This document shows, in pieces, positions 44,917 to 54,499 of a stretch of DNA of 64,000 nucleotides. Positions within the stretch are counted from its first letter, which is position 1, and the number at the start of each line of letters is the position of its first letter. The notes below the pieces were generated by a model, which was not told the DNA's origin, searched no databases, and was given only the letters and a program-made list of their open reading frames with translations. Location: assembly GCF_001025195.1 (NCBI RefSeq), contig NZ_AP012325.1, positions 434,001-498,000 on the forward strand, given 5' to 3'. This stretch comes from Bifidobacterium catenulatum DSM 16992 = JCM 1194 = LMG 11043. Its GTDB lineage: Bacteria; Actinomycetota; Actinomycetes; Actinomycetales; Bifidobacteriaceae. The translations under genes were made by a program, and so were the position numbers.

Positions 44917-45466
44917 CGTACAAGAAGATATTGATCACGAGCTGATCAGCAAAGAAGAGATTGCCGACATCATCAACCATGCTGCTGCTCAGGCCAGTGA
45001 AGACTACCGTGGCAAGAACCCGCTGCTGGTTTGCGTGCTCAAGGGTGCAGTGAACACGCTTGCGGCGTTCTCACAGGCCATGAGCATCCAGGCGGAGATG
45101 GATTTCATGAGCTTGTCGAGCTACGGTTCCGGCACTCAATCGAGCGGCAAGATCACCGTGCGGCAGGATCTGTCCACCGATGTTCGCGGTCGTCACGTGC
45201 TTATTGTGGAAGACATTATCGATTCGGGCGTCACGTTGGCGTGGCTCGTCGATGAACTCAAGAGCCGCGGTGCCGCTTCCGTGGAGATTTTTGCGCTGTT
45301 GGAAAAGCCGGCGCGCCGTAAGGTGGATGTTCCTGTGAAATATAAGGGACGTGAGATTCCCGATGAATTCGTGGTCGGTTTCGGCTTGGATTATGACGAG
45401 CGATACCGCAACCTTGATTCGATCGCGGTGCTGAAGCCGGAAGTGTATGAAGGAGGTCAGGCATGA
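44903..45466 (+). CDS. hpt: Hypoxanthine-guanine phosphoribosyltransferase
   Basis: 187 residues from ATG 44903, with GATGGTGGGC upstream inside tilS. The PRPP motif [11 protein letters not shown] holds Glu103-Asp104; [15 protein letters not shown] and [12 protein letters not shown] are the other active-site loops. It salvages hypoxanthine and guanine to IMP and GMP. tilS-hpt-ftsH is a widely conserved order. The stop overlaps ftsH by four bases. Confidence 0.95.
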   Translation: MRIADVQEDIDHELISKEEIADIINHAAAQASEDYRGKNPLLVCVLKGAVNTLAAFSQAMSIQAEMDFMSLSSYGSGTQSSGKITVRQDLSTDVRGRHVLIVEDIIDSGVTLAWLVDELKSRGAASVEIFALLEKPARRKVDVPVKYKGREIPDEFVVGFGLDYDERYRNLDSIAVLKPEVYEGGQA

Positions 45467-47565
45467 GTTTTCCTGGTCCGGGCCAGTCGCCGAATAACAA
45501 CGGCGGCGGCAATAACCCGTTCACCAATCCGTTTGGACGCAACAATAACGCCGGCAATGGCAAAGATTCCAACGGCAACGGCGATAAGTCCAACGGCAAC
45601 GGATCCAATGGCGGTCCGCGTCCGTTCTGGCAGTCCCCATGGCTGTGGGTTGTGGTTGTAGCATTGCTTGCCGTGACCATGTTCCAGATTTTCGCTGGAA
45701 CCGGTTCCCAGACCATCGACACCAAGGATGGTCTGCAGATCCTCAACGGCAACAATGTTGAATACGCGCAGATCGTAGACAACACCCAGCAGGTCAAGCT
45801 CAAGCTTAAGAGCGACTACTCCGCTACTAACCCTGATACCGGGCGTATGAAGAACTACGGCAAAAACGTGCAGTTCTACTACACGTACGCGCAGTCCGCG
45901 ACCGTGGTCAAGGCCGTGCAGAAGGCTGATCCGGTCAAGGGCTGGACGGCGACCATGCAGCAGAGCAGCATTTGGACGTATCTGCTGACCTCGCTACTGC
46001 CGTTCCTCATTATCTTTGGTCTGTTCTGGTTCATGATGAGCCGTATGGGCGGTGCCGGCGGCATGTTCGGTATGGGCGGTAAGAAGAACAGCGGCAAGCT
46101 GCTCGAAGGCCAGACTCCGACCACCAAGTTCGCCGACGTGGCCGGCGAAGAGGCTGCCGTACAGGAAGTCGAAGAAATCAAGGACTTCCTGAAGGATCCG
46201 TCTCGTTACAAGGCTTTGGGCGCCCGTATTCCGCGTGGCGTGCTGTTGTATGGTCCTCCAGGTACCGGTAAGACGCTGCTGGCACGAGCCATCGCAGGCG
46301 AGGCCGGCGTGCCTTTCTATTCCATGGCAGGCTCCGACTTCGTGGAAATGTTCGTGGGCCTTGGCGCATCCCGTGTGCGCGACCTGTTCGATGAAGCCAA
46401 GAAGAACGCTCCGGCCATCATCTTCATCGATGAGATCGATGCCGTCGGTCGTAAGCGTGGCGGTTCCGGTATGAGCGGTGGCCACGACGAACGTGAGCAG
46501 ACGCTGAACCAGCTGCTAGTTGAGATGGACGGCTTCAATAACGATACCAATCTGATCATCATCGCCGCGACCAACCGCCCCGATGTGCTTGATCCGGCAC
46601 TGCTTCGTCCGGGCCGTTTCGACCGTCAGGTGGCCGTCGAAGCGCCTGATTTGGAAGGCCGCGAGGCTATTTTGAAGGTGCATGCCAAGGGCAAGCCGTT
46701 CGTGCCTGACGTCGATCTGCATATGATTGCCGTGCGTACGCCGGGCTTCACCGGCGCCGATCTGGCCAATGTGCTGAACGAAGCTGCATTGTTGTGCGCC
46801 CGCGCCGGTGCGCAGCTGATCGACAATCGTGCCATCGATGAGGCCATCGACCGCGTGCAGGCGGGCCCGAAGCGCCGTTCCAAGGGCATGGCGCTCGACG
46901 AACTGCGCAATACCGCATACCACGAGGGTGGTCACGCGCTGGTGGCAGCCGCCATGAACGATACCGATCCGGTCACCAAGGTCACCATTCTGCCGCGTGG
47001 CCGTGCGCTTGGCTACACCGCGGTAATGCCTACCGAAGATCGATATTCCATGTCGCGCAACCAGCTGCTCGACCAGATGGCGTACGCCATGGGCGGTCGT
47101 ACTGCGGAAGAGGTCGTGTTCCACGATCCGACCACCGGTGCTTCCAACGACATCGAAAAGGCGACGAACATCGCACGTCAGATGGTGCTCGACTACGGTT
47201 TCTCCGACAAACTGGGTGCCATCAAGTGGTCTGATGACGAGCAGAGCGACCTTGGATCGCTGAACCACAAGTATTCCGCACGCACCGCCGAAATCATCGA
47301 TGAGGAAGTGCTCAAACTGGTGGAAACCGCGCATACCGAAGCGTGGAACGTCATCAACGAAAATCGTGAGATTCTTGACGAGCTTGTACGTCAGCTGCTC
47401 GTCAAGGAAACACTCAACGAAAAGGAGCTTGCGGAAATCTTCGCTAATGTCAAGAAGGCACCGAAGCGTGAAGTGTGGCTGAGCGACAGCAAGCGCCCGG
47501 ATTCCGACATTCCGCCGGTTCCGATTCCCGAATCCCTGAAGAAAAGCGCAGGATTGACCAACTGA
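45463..47565 (+). CDS. ftsH: ATP-dependent zinc metalloprotease FtsH
   Basis: 700 residues. The first 45 are Gly/Asn/Ser-rich, then a membrane helix (about 60-80), an external domain and a second helix (about 175-195). The AAA module has Walker A GPPGTGKT from residue 264, Walker [12 protein letters not shown] and [23 protein letters not shown]. The zinc site is H487-E-G-G-H491, where most FtsH have HEAGH. It degrades membrane and short-lived soluble proteins. Start 45463 overlaps hpt; EGGTCAGG-like AGGAGG lies just before it. Confidence 0.97.
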   Translation: MSFPGPGQSPNNNGGGNNPFTNPFGRNNNAGNGKDSNGNGDKSNGNGSNGGPRPFWQSPWLWVVVVALLAVTMFQIFAGTGSQTIDTKDGLQILNGNNVEYAQIVDNTQQVKLKLKSDYSATNPDTGRMKNYGKNVQFYYTYAQSATVVKAVQKADPVKGWTATMQQSSIWTYLLTSLLPFLIIFGLFWFMMSRMGGAGGMFGMGGKKNSGKLLEGQTPTTKFADVAGEEAAVQEVEEIKDFLKDPSRYKALGARIPRGVLLYGPPGTGKTLLARAIAGEAGVPFYSMAGSDFVEMFVGLGASRVRDLFDEAKKNAPAIIFIDEIDAVGRKRGGSGMSGGHDEREQTLNQLLVEMDGFNNDTNLIIIAATNRPDVLDPALLRPGRFDRQVAVEAPDLEGREAILKVHAKGKPFVPDVDLHMIAVRTPGFTGADLANVLNEAALLCARAGAQLIDNRAIDEAIDRVQAGPKRRSKGMALDELRNTAYHEGGHALVAAAMNDTDPVTKVTILPRGRALGYTAVMPTEDRYSMSRNQLLDQMAYAMGGRTAEEVVFHDPTTGASNDIEKATNIARQMVLDYGFSDKLGAIKWSDDEQSDLGSLNHKYSARTAEIIDEEVLKLVETAHTEAWNVINENREILDELVRQLLVKETLNEKELAEIFANVKKAPKREVWLSDSKRPDSDIPPVPIPESLKKSAGLTN

Positions 47566-48203
47566 TGAGCGATACCGAAGCATTCGATACCCTCTTCGAT
47601 GACAAGGCCCGTGCCGCCCATACGGCCGGGCCTGTCGGCTATGACGAGGAAGGCGTGCGCCAGGCGGTACGCCTGTTTTTAAAATCCATTGGCGAAGATC
47701 CGGACCGTGAAGGCCTGCTCGACACCCCAGACCGTATCGGGCGTGCTTGCAAGGAGCTATTCGCAGGCCTTGGCCACGGCCCCGAGGAAGTGCTCAAAAC
47801 CAAGTTCAAAGTCGATACTGACGAAATGGTGCTGGTACGCGATATTGAACTCTTCTCGGTATGCGAACACCACCTGCTGCCGTTCCATGGCGTGGCCCAC
47901 GTCGGCTATATTCCGTCAAATGGCCAAGTGGCGGGCTTAAGCAAGCTTGCCCGACTGGTGGAATTGTATGCCCGACGTCCGCAAGTGCAGGAACGCCTCA
48001 CCCAACAGGTGGCCGACGCGCTGATGGAAGGCATCGAAGCACGTGGCGTGATCGTGGTCACCGAATGCGACCACATGTGCATGGCCATGCGTGGCGTAAA
48101 GAAGGCGCAATCGCGCACGGTCACGTCGGCGGTGCGCGGCTGCATGCGAGACGCGACGACGCGAGCCGAAGCCATGAGCCTGATCCTGTCGCAGCATTCG
48201 TGA
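47565..48203 (+). CDS. folE: GTP cyclohydrolase I
   Basis: 212 residues. The zinc ligands are Cys100 and His103 in [12 protein letters not shown] and the Cys of [30 protein letters not shown] is the family signature. It makes dihydroneopterin triphosphate from GTP, the first step of folate synthesis. ATG 47565 shares one base with the ftsH stop (TGATG), so translation is coupled. Confidence 0.96.
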   Translation: MSDTEAFDTLFDDKARAAHTAGPVGYDEEGVRQAVRLFLKSIGEDPDREGLLDTPDRIGRACKELFAGLGHGPEEVLKTKFKVDTDEMVLVRDIELFSVCEHHLLPFHGVAHVGYIPSNGQVAGLSKLARLVELYARRPQVQERLTQQVADALMEGIEARGVIVVTECDHMCMAMRGVKKAQSRTVTSAVRGCMRDATTRAEAMSLILSQHS

Positions 48204-48266
48204 TCGACGCGGCCGCAGCAAGTCGAATCGTAAATAACAATAACCGGATATAGGAGGGGAAACCGG

Positions 48267-49145
48267 ATGACCATTGATATGAAAGCGATTCATGATAGTG
48301 ACCGTACTCTGGTGATGGGCGTGCTCAACATTACGGAGGATTCGTTCTCCGATGGAGGGCTGTGGCTCGATCCCGCGAATGCGAAAGCGCACGGCGAGGC
48401 GATGATGAAGGATGGGGCTGACATCATCGACATCGGTGCCGAATCCACTCGCCCCGGAGCCAAACGCGTCAGTGAGGAAGATGAGCAAACCCGCGTGCTA
48501 GGTGCCGTGGATGCGTTGATTCCGGAAGGTGCGGTGCTGTCAATCGACACCACGCGCGCATCGGTGGCTCGCATGGCGTTGGAGCATGGTGCGCAGATCA
48601 TCAACGACGTGTCCGGCGGTCGGCTGGACCGCGAAGTGCCCCATGTGGTGGCCGAGCATTCGGAAAGCCTTTACATTGTGCAGCATTGGCGCGGCTGGCT
48701 TGCCGGCTCCGCAGGCGACGTGCCTGACGCTGATACGTCCGTGTACGCCAATGGCGTGGTGGATGACGTGTATGACGAACTCATGAAGCAGGTCGACGAC
48801 GTGCTTCAGGCAGGCGTCTCACCGTCACAAATCATCATCGATCCGGGTCTTGGATTCTCCAAACCGAGCGTCGAGCATAACTTCCCGCTGATGACGGCAT
48901 TGGAGAGGTTCAATGCTACCGGATATCCGGTGCTGATTGGAGCCTCGCGCAAACGATTCGTCGGCGCGGCGCTTGCCGATGCTGGTATTGACAAGCCAGA
49001 CATGGATAGCAAAGACAATGCGACCGCCGCCATCAGCGCCCTATGTGCCGAACATGGAGCGTGGGCCGTGCGCGTGCATGACGTGAAGAAAAGCCGCGAT
49101 GCGGTGGCGATCGGCAACGCGTGGCGTGCCTTCGCTAACGACTGA
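48267..49145 (+). CDS. folP: Dihydropteroate synthase
   Basis: 292 residues. Pterin-site blocks LVMGVLNITEDSFSDGG, IDIGAESTRPGAKRV, GLGFSKPSVEHN and LIGASRKRFVG are all present, with EHGAWAVRVHDV near the end. It joins p-aminobenzoate to the pterin diphosphate and is the sulfonamide target. GGAGGGGAAACCGG precedes ATG 48267. 63 bases after folE. Confidence 0.96.
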   Translation: MTIDMKAIHDSDRTLVMGVLNITEDSFSDGGLWLDPANAKAHGEAMMKDGADIIDIGAESTRPGAKRVSEEDEQTRVLGAVDALIPEGAVLSIDTTRASVARMALEHGAQIINDVSGGRLDREVPHVVAEHSESLYIVQHWRGWLAGSAGDVPDADTSVYANGVVDDVYDELMKQVDDVLQAGVSPSQIIIDPGLGFSKPSVEHNFPLMTALERFNATGYPVLIGASRKRFVGAALADAGIDKPDMDSKDNATAAISALCAEHGAWAVRVHDVKKSRDAVAIGNAWRAFAND

Positions 49146-49240
49146 TGCACGGCGTTCGCATACGTCGTGCGTTCCCGACAGCGTAGGTGCGGCAACGCAT
49201 TTCCACCATTAAACCTTGAGATATGCAAAGAAAGGCTGGC

Positions 49241-50764
49241 ATGGATCAGATTCGATTGACTGGCGTTCGCGCGGTCGGCAAACACGGAGTGCTTGATTTC
49301 GAACATGAGCGTGCGCAAACGTTCGTCGTCGACGCCACGTTGTTTCTTGATCTTGCGCCAGCCGGGCATTCCGACGACCTGCGGGACACCGTCGATTACG
49401 GTGCCATCGCCAAAGGAATAGTCGCCATCATCGAAGGCGAACATGTCGATCTCATCGAAAAACTCGCTGATCGCATCGCCAGCATGATTCTTGAATATCC
49501 AGCCGTGGCACAGACGCAGGTGACCGTGCACAAGCCGAGCGCGCCAATCGTCGTACCATTCGACGACGTGAGCGTAACCGTGGAACGTTCCCGTGAAACA
49601 ACTTCGGCTGCATCGCAAGTGCATCATGCCATCATTGCCATGGGTGGTAACCAAGGCGATGTGGCGGCCACCTTGCGTGACGCGGTGCGTTCGATCGACG
49701 GACTGGCATCCACTCAGGTTACGGGCGTTTCGCCGCTGTACCGTACCGATGCGTGGGGTATGCCCGATGGTACCCCCGACTTTTACAATGCGGTTGTTTC
49801 CGTGACCACCAAACTGTCGGCAATGGAACTGCTGCGAGGACTGCAGCGCATCGAAGCCGAACATGGTCGAGTGCGTACCGACCATTGGACTTCGCGCACA
49901 CTCGATCTGGATATCATCGATTTTGACGGGCAGAGCAACGATGATCCGGATCTGACGTTGCCTCACCCCCGTGCATGGCAGCGTGCGTTTGTGTTGGGGC
50001 CGTGGCTGGCACTCGAGCCGGACGCTGAATTGTCGGGCGAACATGCCGGTTCCGTGGCCCAGCTATTGCACGAGGCATCCGATCGCGACCATATCGACGA
50101 AATCGCTGATGATTGGATGGTGGGAAGCCCGACCGGCTACGGTATCGACGACCTTGCCTGCGATGCCAATAATACGGGCGATGCGGATGATATGGACGAA
50201 GCGTATGGTGCGATCGATTCCAGTGATCTGCCGGAAGGAACCGCCGCAGCCAAAGCGGCGGCACTTGCTTCTGCACAGCCAGAACCCGCATCGAAACGCG
50301 CGGTGATCTCACTCGACAGCCCAGCAACCGATGCCGAACAGCAGTTCCGCATGGCCATCGTCACGTTGGACGGCATTCCCGGCAACCAAGTCGAGGGCAT
50401 CTCACCCCTCTACCATGTGAGCCAACTCGACGGACTCCCCGACAAAATGGCTGCGGTAATCCAGATTTCCACGCGCATGGGCGCCCATGATCTGATCGAA
50501 GCATTAGGCAATGTGGAAGCTTCCATTGGCGAAGACCTTGATCTCGACCTGATCGACATGGAAGGCGTGGAATGCGACGAACCCGATTGCAAGGTGCCGT
50601 GGCCCACCGCACGCAATCATGCCGCAGTGCTTGCGCCATGGCTCGACATGGATCCCGATGCACGACTGGGTAAGGATCCGGTATCATTCCTGCTAGCCAT
50701 GGCCCCCGATGCCGCGCAGGTGGGACTGCTGACCGACAATTGGATTATCGGAGGTACGCTATGA
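49241..50764 (+). CDS. folBK: FolB-FolK fusion with a second degenerate HPPK domain
   Basis: 507 residues from ATG 49241 (AAAGG five bases upstream). Residues 1-115 are dihydroneopterin aldolase (IRLTGVRAVGKHGVLDFE). Residues 129-290 are HPPK: AIIAMGGNQGD, then RTDHWTSRTLDLDI at about 212-225. After a 75-residue Asp/Ala-rich linker, residues 366-505 repeat the HPPK layout (NQVEGISPLYHVSQLDGLPD, ALGNVEASIGEDLDLDLIDM, and a DxWxxGG-like end) but lack the GGNxGD loop and the R-x-x-R-W catalytic loop. The protein therefore does steps two and three of pterin supply, with a probable non-catalytic C-terminal domain. Overlaps the next gene by four bases. Confidence 0.9.
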   Translation: MDQIRLTGVRAVGKHGVLDFEHERAQTFVVDATLFLDLAPAGHSDDLRDTVDYGAIAKGIVAIIEGEHVDLIEKLADRIASMILEYPAVAQTQVTVHKPSAPIVVPFDDVSVTVERSRETTSAASQVHHAIIAMGGNQGDVAATLRDAVRSIDGLASTQVTGVSPLYRTDAWGMPDGTPDFYNAVVSVTTKLSAMELLRGLQRIEAEHGRVRTDHWTSRTLDLDIIDFDGQSNDDPDLTLPHPRAWQRAFVLGPWLALEPDAELSGEHAGSVAQLLHEASDRDHIDEIADDWMVGSPTGYGIDDLACDANNTGDADDMDEAYGAIDSSDLPEGTAAAKAAALASAQPEPASKRAVISLDSPATDAEQQFRMAIVTLDGIPGNQVEGISPLYHVSQLDGLPDKMAAVIQISTRMGAHDLIEALGNVEASIGEDLDLDLIDMEGVECDEPDCKVPWPTARNHAAVLAPWLDMDPDARLGKDPVSFLLAMAPDAAQVGLLTDNWIIGGTL

Positions 50765-51312
50765 AAGCGCGCAGAACCCCTTGGTGGTGCTACGTTCTCG
50801 CTGCCGCATTAGGATTGCTTGCCGGAATAGGATTGGCGAAATATGGCGAGATTTCAGGTTTCCCATTGGTCGGCGCTCCATGGATTGTGCCCGTGGTGTT
50901 GGCGATTCTGGGATTCGTCGTGCTTTATATGGCATTGCAGATCCACAAATACACCACCACAGATCCCGAAAAACGCGCGCAGCTGAAACCTTTGGACCCG
51001 CAGAAGGCGTTCGCCACACTGGTGTCGTGCAAAGCGTTGGGCGTGGCAGGAGCGTCGTTAGCCGGCTGGTATGGTGGGCAGCTCATCATGAGCCTGCCGC
51101 ATGGTGAGGCAGCGTTCTACAGCCAAGCCATCCTCGAATGCGCGATCGCGGCAATCGTATGCATAATCGATATGATCATTGGCATTGTGGGGGAGTGGCT
51201 GTGCCAAATCCCACCAATCGACGGCCCGGAAAGTCCGAAAATGAAAACGGCCACGCAACGCAATCGTTACGCGGCCGCGGCTACCAAATCAGCGACACAA
51301 TCGAAAGTCTGA
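50761..51312 (+). CDS. DUF3180 family membrane protein
   Basis: 183 residues from ATG 50761, overlapping folBK (ATGA). Four hydrophobic segments (about 8-28, 38-58, 90-110, 125-148). DUF3180 proteins follow folK in many actinobacteria and have no known activity. The conserved position suggests a link to the fol operon, but no motif shows how. It is the last gene of the run. Confidence 0.82.
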   Translation: MKARRTPWWCYVLAAALGLLAGIGLAKYGEISGFPLVGAPWIVPVVLAILGFVVLYMALQIHKYTTTDPEKRAQLKPLDPQKAFATLVSCKALGVAGASLAGWYGGQLIMSLPHGEAAFYSQAILECAIAAIVCIIDMIIGIVGEWLCQIPPIDGPESPKMKTATQRNRYAAAATKSATQSKV

Positions 51313-51317
51313 TTACC

Positions 51318-52232
51318 TCACTTCTTCAGATCCTCTTCGGGAACGCGAAGCATCACCTCCTGTGTCATGCAGGCAACAAGCTCACCATCCTGCGTATACA
51401 CCTTCGCCTGACCCAAGCCACGGCCGTGAGCTGCAGTAGGCGTATCCTGCACATACAAATGCCACTGAGTGATATCAATATCGCGATACCACCACATCGA
51501 ATGATCGATCGAAGCGAACGAAATACCAGGCGTGGCAATACTCAACCCAGCGCGACGTAACACCGGCTCCAACATCACCTGATCGCAGCCCATCGCCAAC
51601 ATCGCACGATGCATAACCTGCGGAACATCAACCGTGCCATCAGCCTTCATCCACACCATCTGTTTACCGGAATCATTGCTGGCGCTCTTCTTATCGGCAC
51701 CCAACATAATCGTGCGCGTCACATGACGAATGTCGAACGGCGACTTTTCCGCATAATATTTGGCAAACGAAGACTTCTCGGCAAATGGTTCCATAAGCTG
51801 CTTCGCGCTGGTCAACGCTTCCGGCTCCGGCACACCCTCCGGCATCGGATCAGCGAACTCAACACCCTCCTGACCCTGCTCCTGAAAACTGGCGATGGCG
51901 GTAAGAATCGAACCCTGAGCCTGCGTGACATTTACACGACGAGCTGAAAACGAGCGGCCATCACGCAGATTCTCCACATCAAACAGCAAATCCTGACGAA
52001 TATCACCGGCAGAAATGAAATAGCCATGAATCGAATTCGGCAGGCGAGACGGCGACACCGTTTTGGATGCGGCCATCATAGCCTGCGCAATCACCTGACC
52101 GCCATACACGCGGCCAGTGGGGAAATACAGGCTTTCACCATTCACATACATATGATTGCGGTACATGGACGGCGTGCCCAGTTGAAGCACCTTTGCTAAC
52201 CGTTGCAATGGTGTGATTGCCGTTTCTGTCAT
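51318..52232 (-). CDS. tesB: Acyl-CoA thioesterase II
   Basis: 304 residues from ATG 52232 with GAGGAG upstream; the longer open frame to 52445 is not coding. Two hotdog domains: RVYGGQVIAQAMMAASKTV and SIHGYFISAGDIRQDLLFDVE in the first, DHSMWWYRDIDITQWHLYVQ and HGRGLGQAKVYTQDGELVA in the second. It hydrolyses acyl-CoA to free acid. Convergent with the DUF3180 gene, five bases apart, with no terminator between. Confidence 0.92.
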   Translation of the reverse strand: MTETAITPLQRLAKVLQLGTPSMYRNHMYVNGESLYFPTGRVYGGQVIAQAMMAASKTVSPSRLPNSIHGYFISAGDIRQDLLFDVENLRDGRSFSARRVNVTQAQGSILTAIASFQEQGQEGVEFADPMPEGVPEPEALTSAKQLMEPFAEKSSFAKYYAEKSPFDIRHVTRTIMLGADKKSASNDSGKQMVWMKADGTVDVPQVMHRAMLAMGCDQVMLEPVLRRAGLSIATPGISFASIDHSMWWYRDIDITQWHLYVQDTPTAAHGRGLGQAKVYTQDGELVACMTQEVMLRVPEEDLKK

Positions 52233-52664
52233 GACACTCCTCGATTCTTTTGAGTCACATAGGTAACGCTTCGTTCCGGATTCGAGTCTACGCAAGGGCG
52301 GTAAATTTCGCCGGATTGTTTTGTAACGAATGCGTGAGAAGCGTGAACGGCAGGTAATCGTCAAACGATTCGCATACGGCAAAGCGCCGCACTTCGTAAC
52401 GAAGCACGGCGCTTTACTGAAATATGGGGTTAACCGGCCCTGCAATTATGGACTTGCTTCGCAAGGCTCATTGCTACCCTCGTTCGGTTGTCGCCTCACT
52501 CAGGTTGACCCTACGAACAGTCCACTGGACTGTTCGCTTAACAGGTCAGCCTGTGGCCCTGCAATTACGGTCTTGCTTCGCAAGGCTCATTGTTGCCTTC
52601 GTTCGGCTGTCGCCTCACTCAGCCTAAGCCTACAGACAGTCCATAGGACTGTCTGCTTAACGGC
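52233..52664. other. 432-base gap between tesB and ettA
   Basis: It contains the tesB leader (52233-52380), a hairpin terminator (52381-52415) and the tandem repeat described separately (52437-52674). I see no gene. Confidence 0.7.
52381..52415 (-). terminator. Hairpin terminator downstream of ettA
   Basis: AAAGCGCCGCACTTCG and CGAAGCACGGCGCTTT pair over 16 positions (two of them G-U type), loop TAA. On the minus strand it ends ettA transcripts after the tandem repeat. Confidence 0.6.
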
Positions 52665-52674
52665 TTAGCGGGTC
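52437..52674 (-). repeat. Tandem 119-bp hairpin repeat at the 3' end of ettA
   Basis: Units begin at 52437 and 52556 with GCCCTGCAATTA. Each holds CTTGCTTCGCAAGG (a hairpin), TCGTTCGG-TGTCGCCTCACTCA, and a second hairpin: CGAACAGTCC/GGACTGTTCG in unit 1, CAGACAGTCC/GGACTGTCTG in unit 2. The second unit runs over the ettA stop codon (52665-52667), and the first ends with a degenerate copy of the same tail (GGTCAGC). The second stems share the core CAGTCC/GGACTG with the lysS repeat at 19202. Confidence 0.7.
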
Positions 52675-54341
52675 AGCTTGCGATGGAGACGGTGGGGGCG
52701 AGCCGCGTCTTCGCCAAGACGGGCCACACGGTTCTCCTGATAGGCCTGGAAGTTGCCTTCGAACCAGTACCACTTGGCCGGATTCTCATCATCGCCTTCC
52801 CACGCGAGAATATGCGTGGCCACACGGTCGAGGAACCAACGGTCGTGAGAAATCACCACAGCGCAGCCCGGGAAGCCAAGCAGTGCGTTTTCAAGCGATT
52901 CAAGGGTTTCAACATCAAGATCGTTGGTCGGTTCGTCGAGCAACAGCAGGTTGCCGCCCTGCTTCAGAGTCAAAGCAAGATTCAGACGATTGCGTTCACC
53001 ACCGGACAGCACGCCGGTGAGCTTCTGCTGGTCGGAACCCTTGAAACCGAAGGACGCCACATACGCGCGGGTCGGCACTTCAACGCCGGCAACCTCGATG
53101 AAGTCAAGACCGTCAGACACGGCCTCCCACAGGTTTTTATTCGGGTCAAGACCAGCACGATTCTGATCGACATAACTGATCTGCACGGTCTCACCGATCT
53201 TCAACGAGCCAGACGTCAACGGTTCAAGACCGACAATGGTCTTGAACAGGGTGGACTTACCCACGCCGTTCGGGCCGATCACGCCGACAATGCCGTTACG
53301 CGGCAGCGTGAAGCTCAAATCGTCGATGAGCACGCGGTCGCCGAACGCCTTGTGAATATGCTCGGCTTCCAGCACAGTAGAGCCCAGACGCGGACCAGCC
53401 GGAATCTGAATCTCGGAGAAGTCAAGCTTCTTATTGTTACGAGCCTCCTGCTCCATCTGGTCGTAACGTTCCAGACGAGCCTTGTTCTTAGCCTGACGGG
53501 CCTTCGGCGAAGAACGCACCCAATCAAGTTCGCTCTTCAAACGCTTGGCGAGCTTGGCGTCCTTGGCGCCCTGGATCTCCATACGCTTGGCCTTCGTCTC
53601 CAAGTACGTGGTGTAGTTGCCCTTATACGGGTACAACTGACCACGGTCGACCTCGCAGATCCACTCAGCCACGTTATCCATGAAGTAACGATCGTGGGTA
53701 ACGGCGATGACGGCACCCTTGTACTGGTGCAGGAACTGCTCCAACCACAGAATCGACTCGGCATCAAGATGGTTGGTAGGCTCGTCAAGCAGCAGCAGAT
53801 CAGGAGCTTCCAGCAGCAGCTTGCACAATGCCACACGACGGCGTTCGCCACCGGAGCACACCGTCACCGGAGTATCCGGATCCGGGCATTGCAGAGCATC
53901 CATAGCCTGCTCAAGCTGAGAATCAAGATCCCAACCGTTTGCAGCATCGATATCGTTCTGCAGCTTGCCCATCTCATCCATCAAAGCATCGAAATCGGCA
54001 TCCGGATTGGCCATCTCTTCGCCAATCTGATTGAAACGAGCCACCTTTTCAGCGATCTCACCGAACGCCATCTTGATGTTCTCGCCAACAGTCTTGGTGT
54101 CATCCAGCGGCGGTTCCTGCTGCAGAATGCCGACGGTATAACCCGGAGTCAAAGAAGCCTCGCCATTAGACACGGTGTCGAGTCCGGCCATGATCTTCAG
54201 CAGCGTGGACTTACCCATGCCGTTCGGGCCAACAACGCCAATCTTCGCGCCTGGCAGGAAGCTCAAAGTCACGTCATCGAGAATCACACGGTCGCCGTAA
54301 GCCTTGCGGGCCTTGATCATCTGGTAAATGAATTCAGCCAA
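52665..54341 (-). CDS. ettA: ABC-F ATPase, energy-dependent translational throttle EttA
   Basis: 558 residues, no membrane span. Two ABC domains: GPNGMGKST with signature SGGERRRVAL, and GPNGVGKST with SGGERNRLNL; each has a D-E-P-T-N Walker B end. MAEFIYQMIKARKAYGDRVIL is the EttA opening, and the arm and linker (WVRSSPKARQAKNKARLERYDQM) are of EttA type. It binds the ribosomal E site and gates elongation by ATP/ADP ratio. The last codons are inside a tandem repeat. Confidence 0.95.
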   Translation of the reverse strand: MAEFIYQMIKARKAYGDRVILDDVTLSFLPGAKIGVVGPNGMGKSTLLKIMAGLDTVSNGEASLTPGYTVGILQQEPPLDDTKTVGENIKMAFGEIAEKVARFNQIGEEMANPDADFDALMDEMGKLQNDIDAANGWDLDSQLEQAMDALQCPDPDTPVTVCSGGERRRVALCKLLLEAPDLLLLDEPTNHLDAESILWLEQFLHQYKGAVIAVTHDRYFMDNVAEWICEVDRGQLYPYKGNYTTYLETKAKRMEIQGAKDAKLAKRLKSELDWVRSSPKARQAKNKARLERYDQMEQEARNNKKLDFSEIQIPAGPRLGSTVLEAEHIHKAFGDRVLIDDLSFTLPRNGIVGVIGPNGVGKSTLFKTIVGLEPLTSGSLKIGETVQISYVDQNRAGLDPNKNLWEAVSDGLDFIEVAGVEVPTRAYVASFGFKGSDQQKLTGVLSGGERNRLNLALTLKQGGNLLLLDEPTNDLDVETLESLENALLGFPGCAVVISHDRWFLDRVATHILAWEGDDENPAKWYWFEGNFQAYQENRVARLGEDAARPHRLHRKLTR

Positions 54342-54499
54342 TGTTGTGTTCCATCCTTAAGAAACGTTGGAATTCCAGCGTGTTGCATGAGCGGTCAACG
54401 GAAACTCAATCAAGGATTCCGGAACGCAACCCACGCACAATACCGTGCATAATTATCCCATACCCCATCTACACGGCGGTATGGGCGAAAGTCGTGCGC

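Noticed and set aside
48806..50044. Minus-strand frame opposite folP-folBK
   Set aside because: It spans two well-supported genes and their gap, with no ribosome binding site or motif.
52683..54452. Plus-strand open frame of about 590 codons opposite ettA
   Set aside because: Coding evidence (Walker A, signature and arm motifs) is entirely on the minus strand. The plus frame has no recognisable domain.
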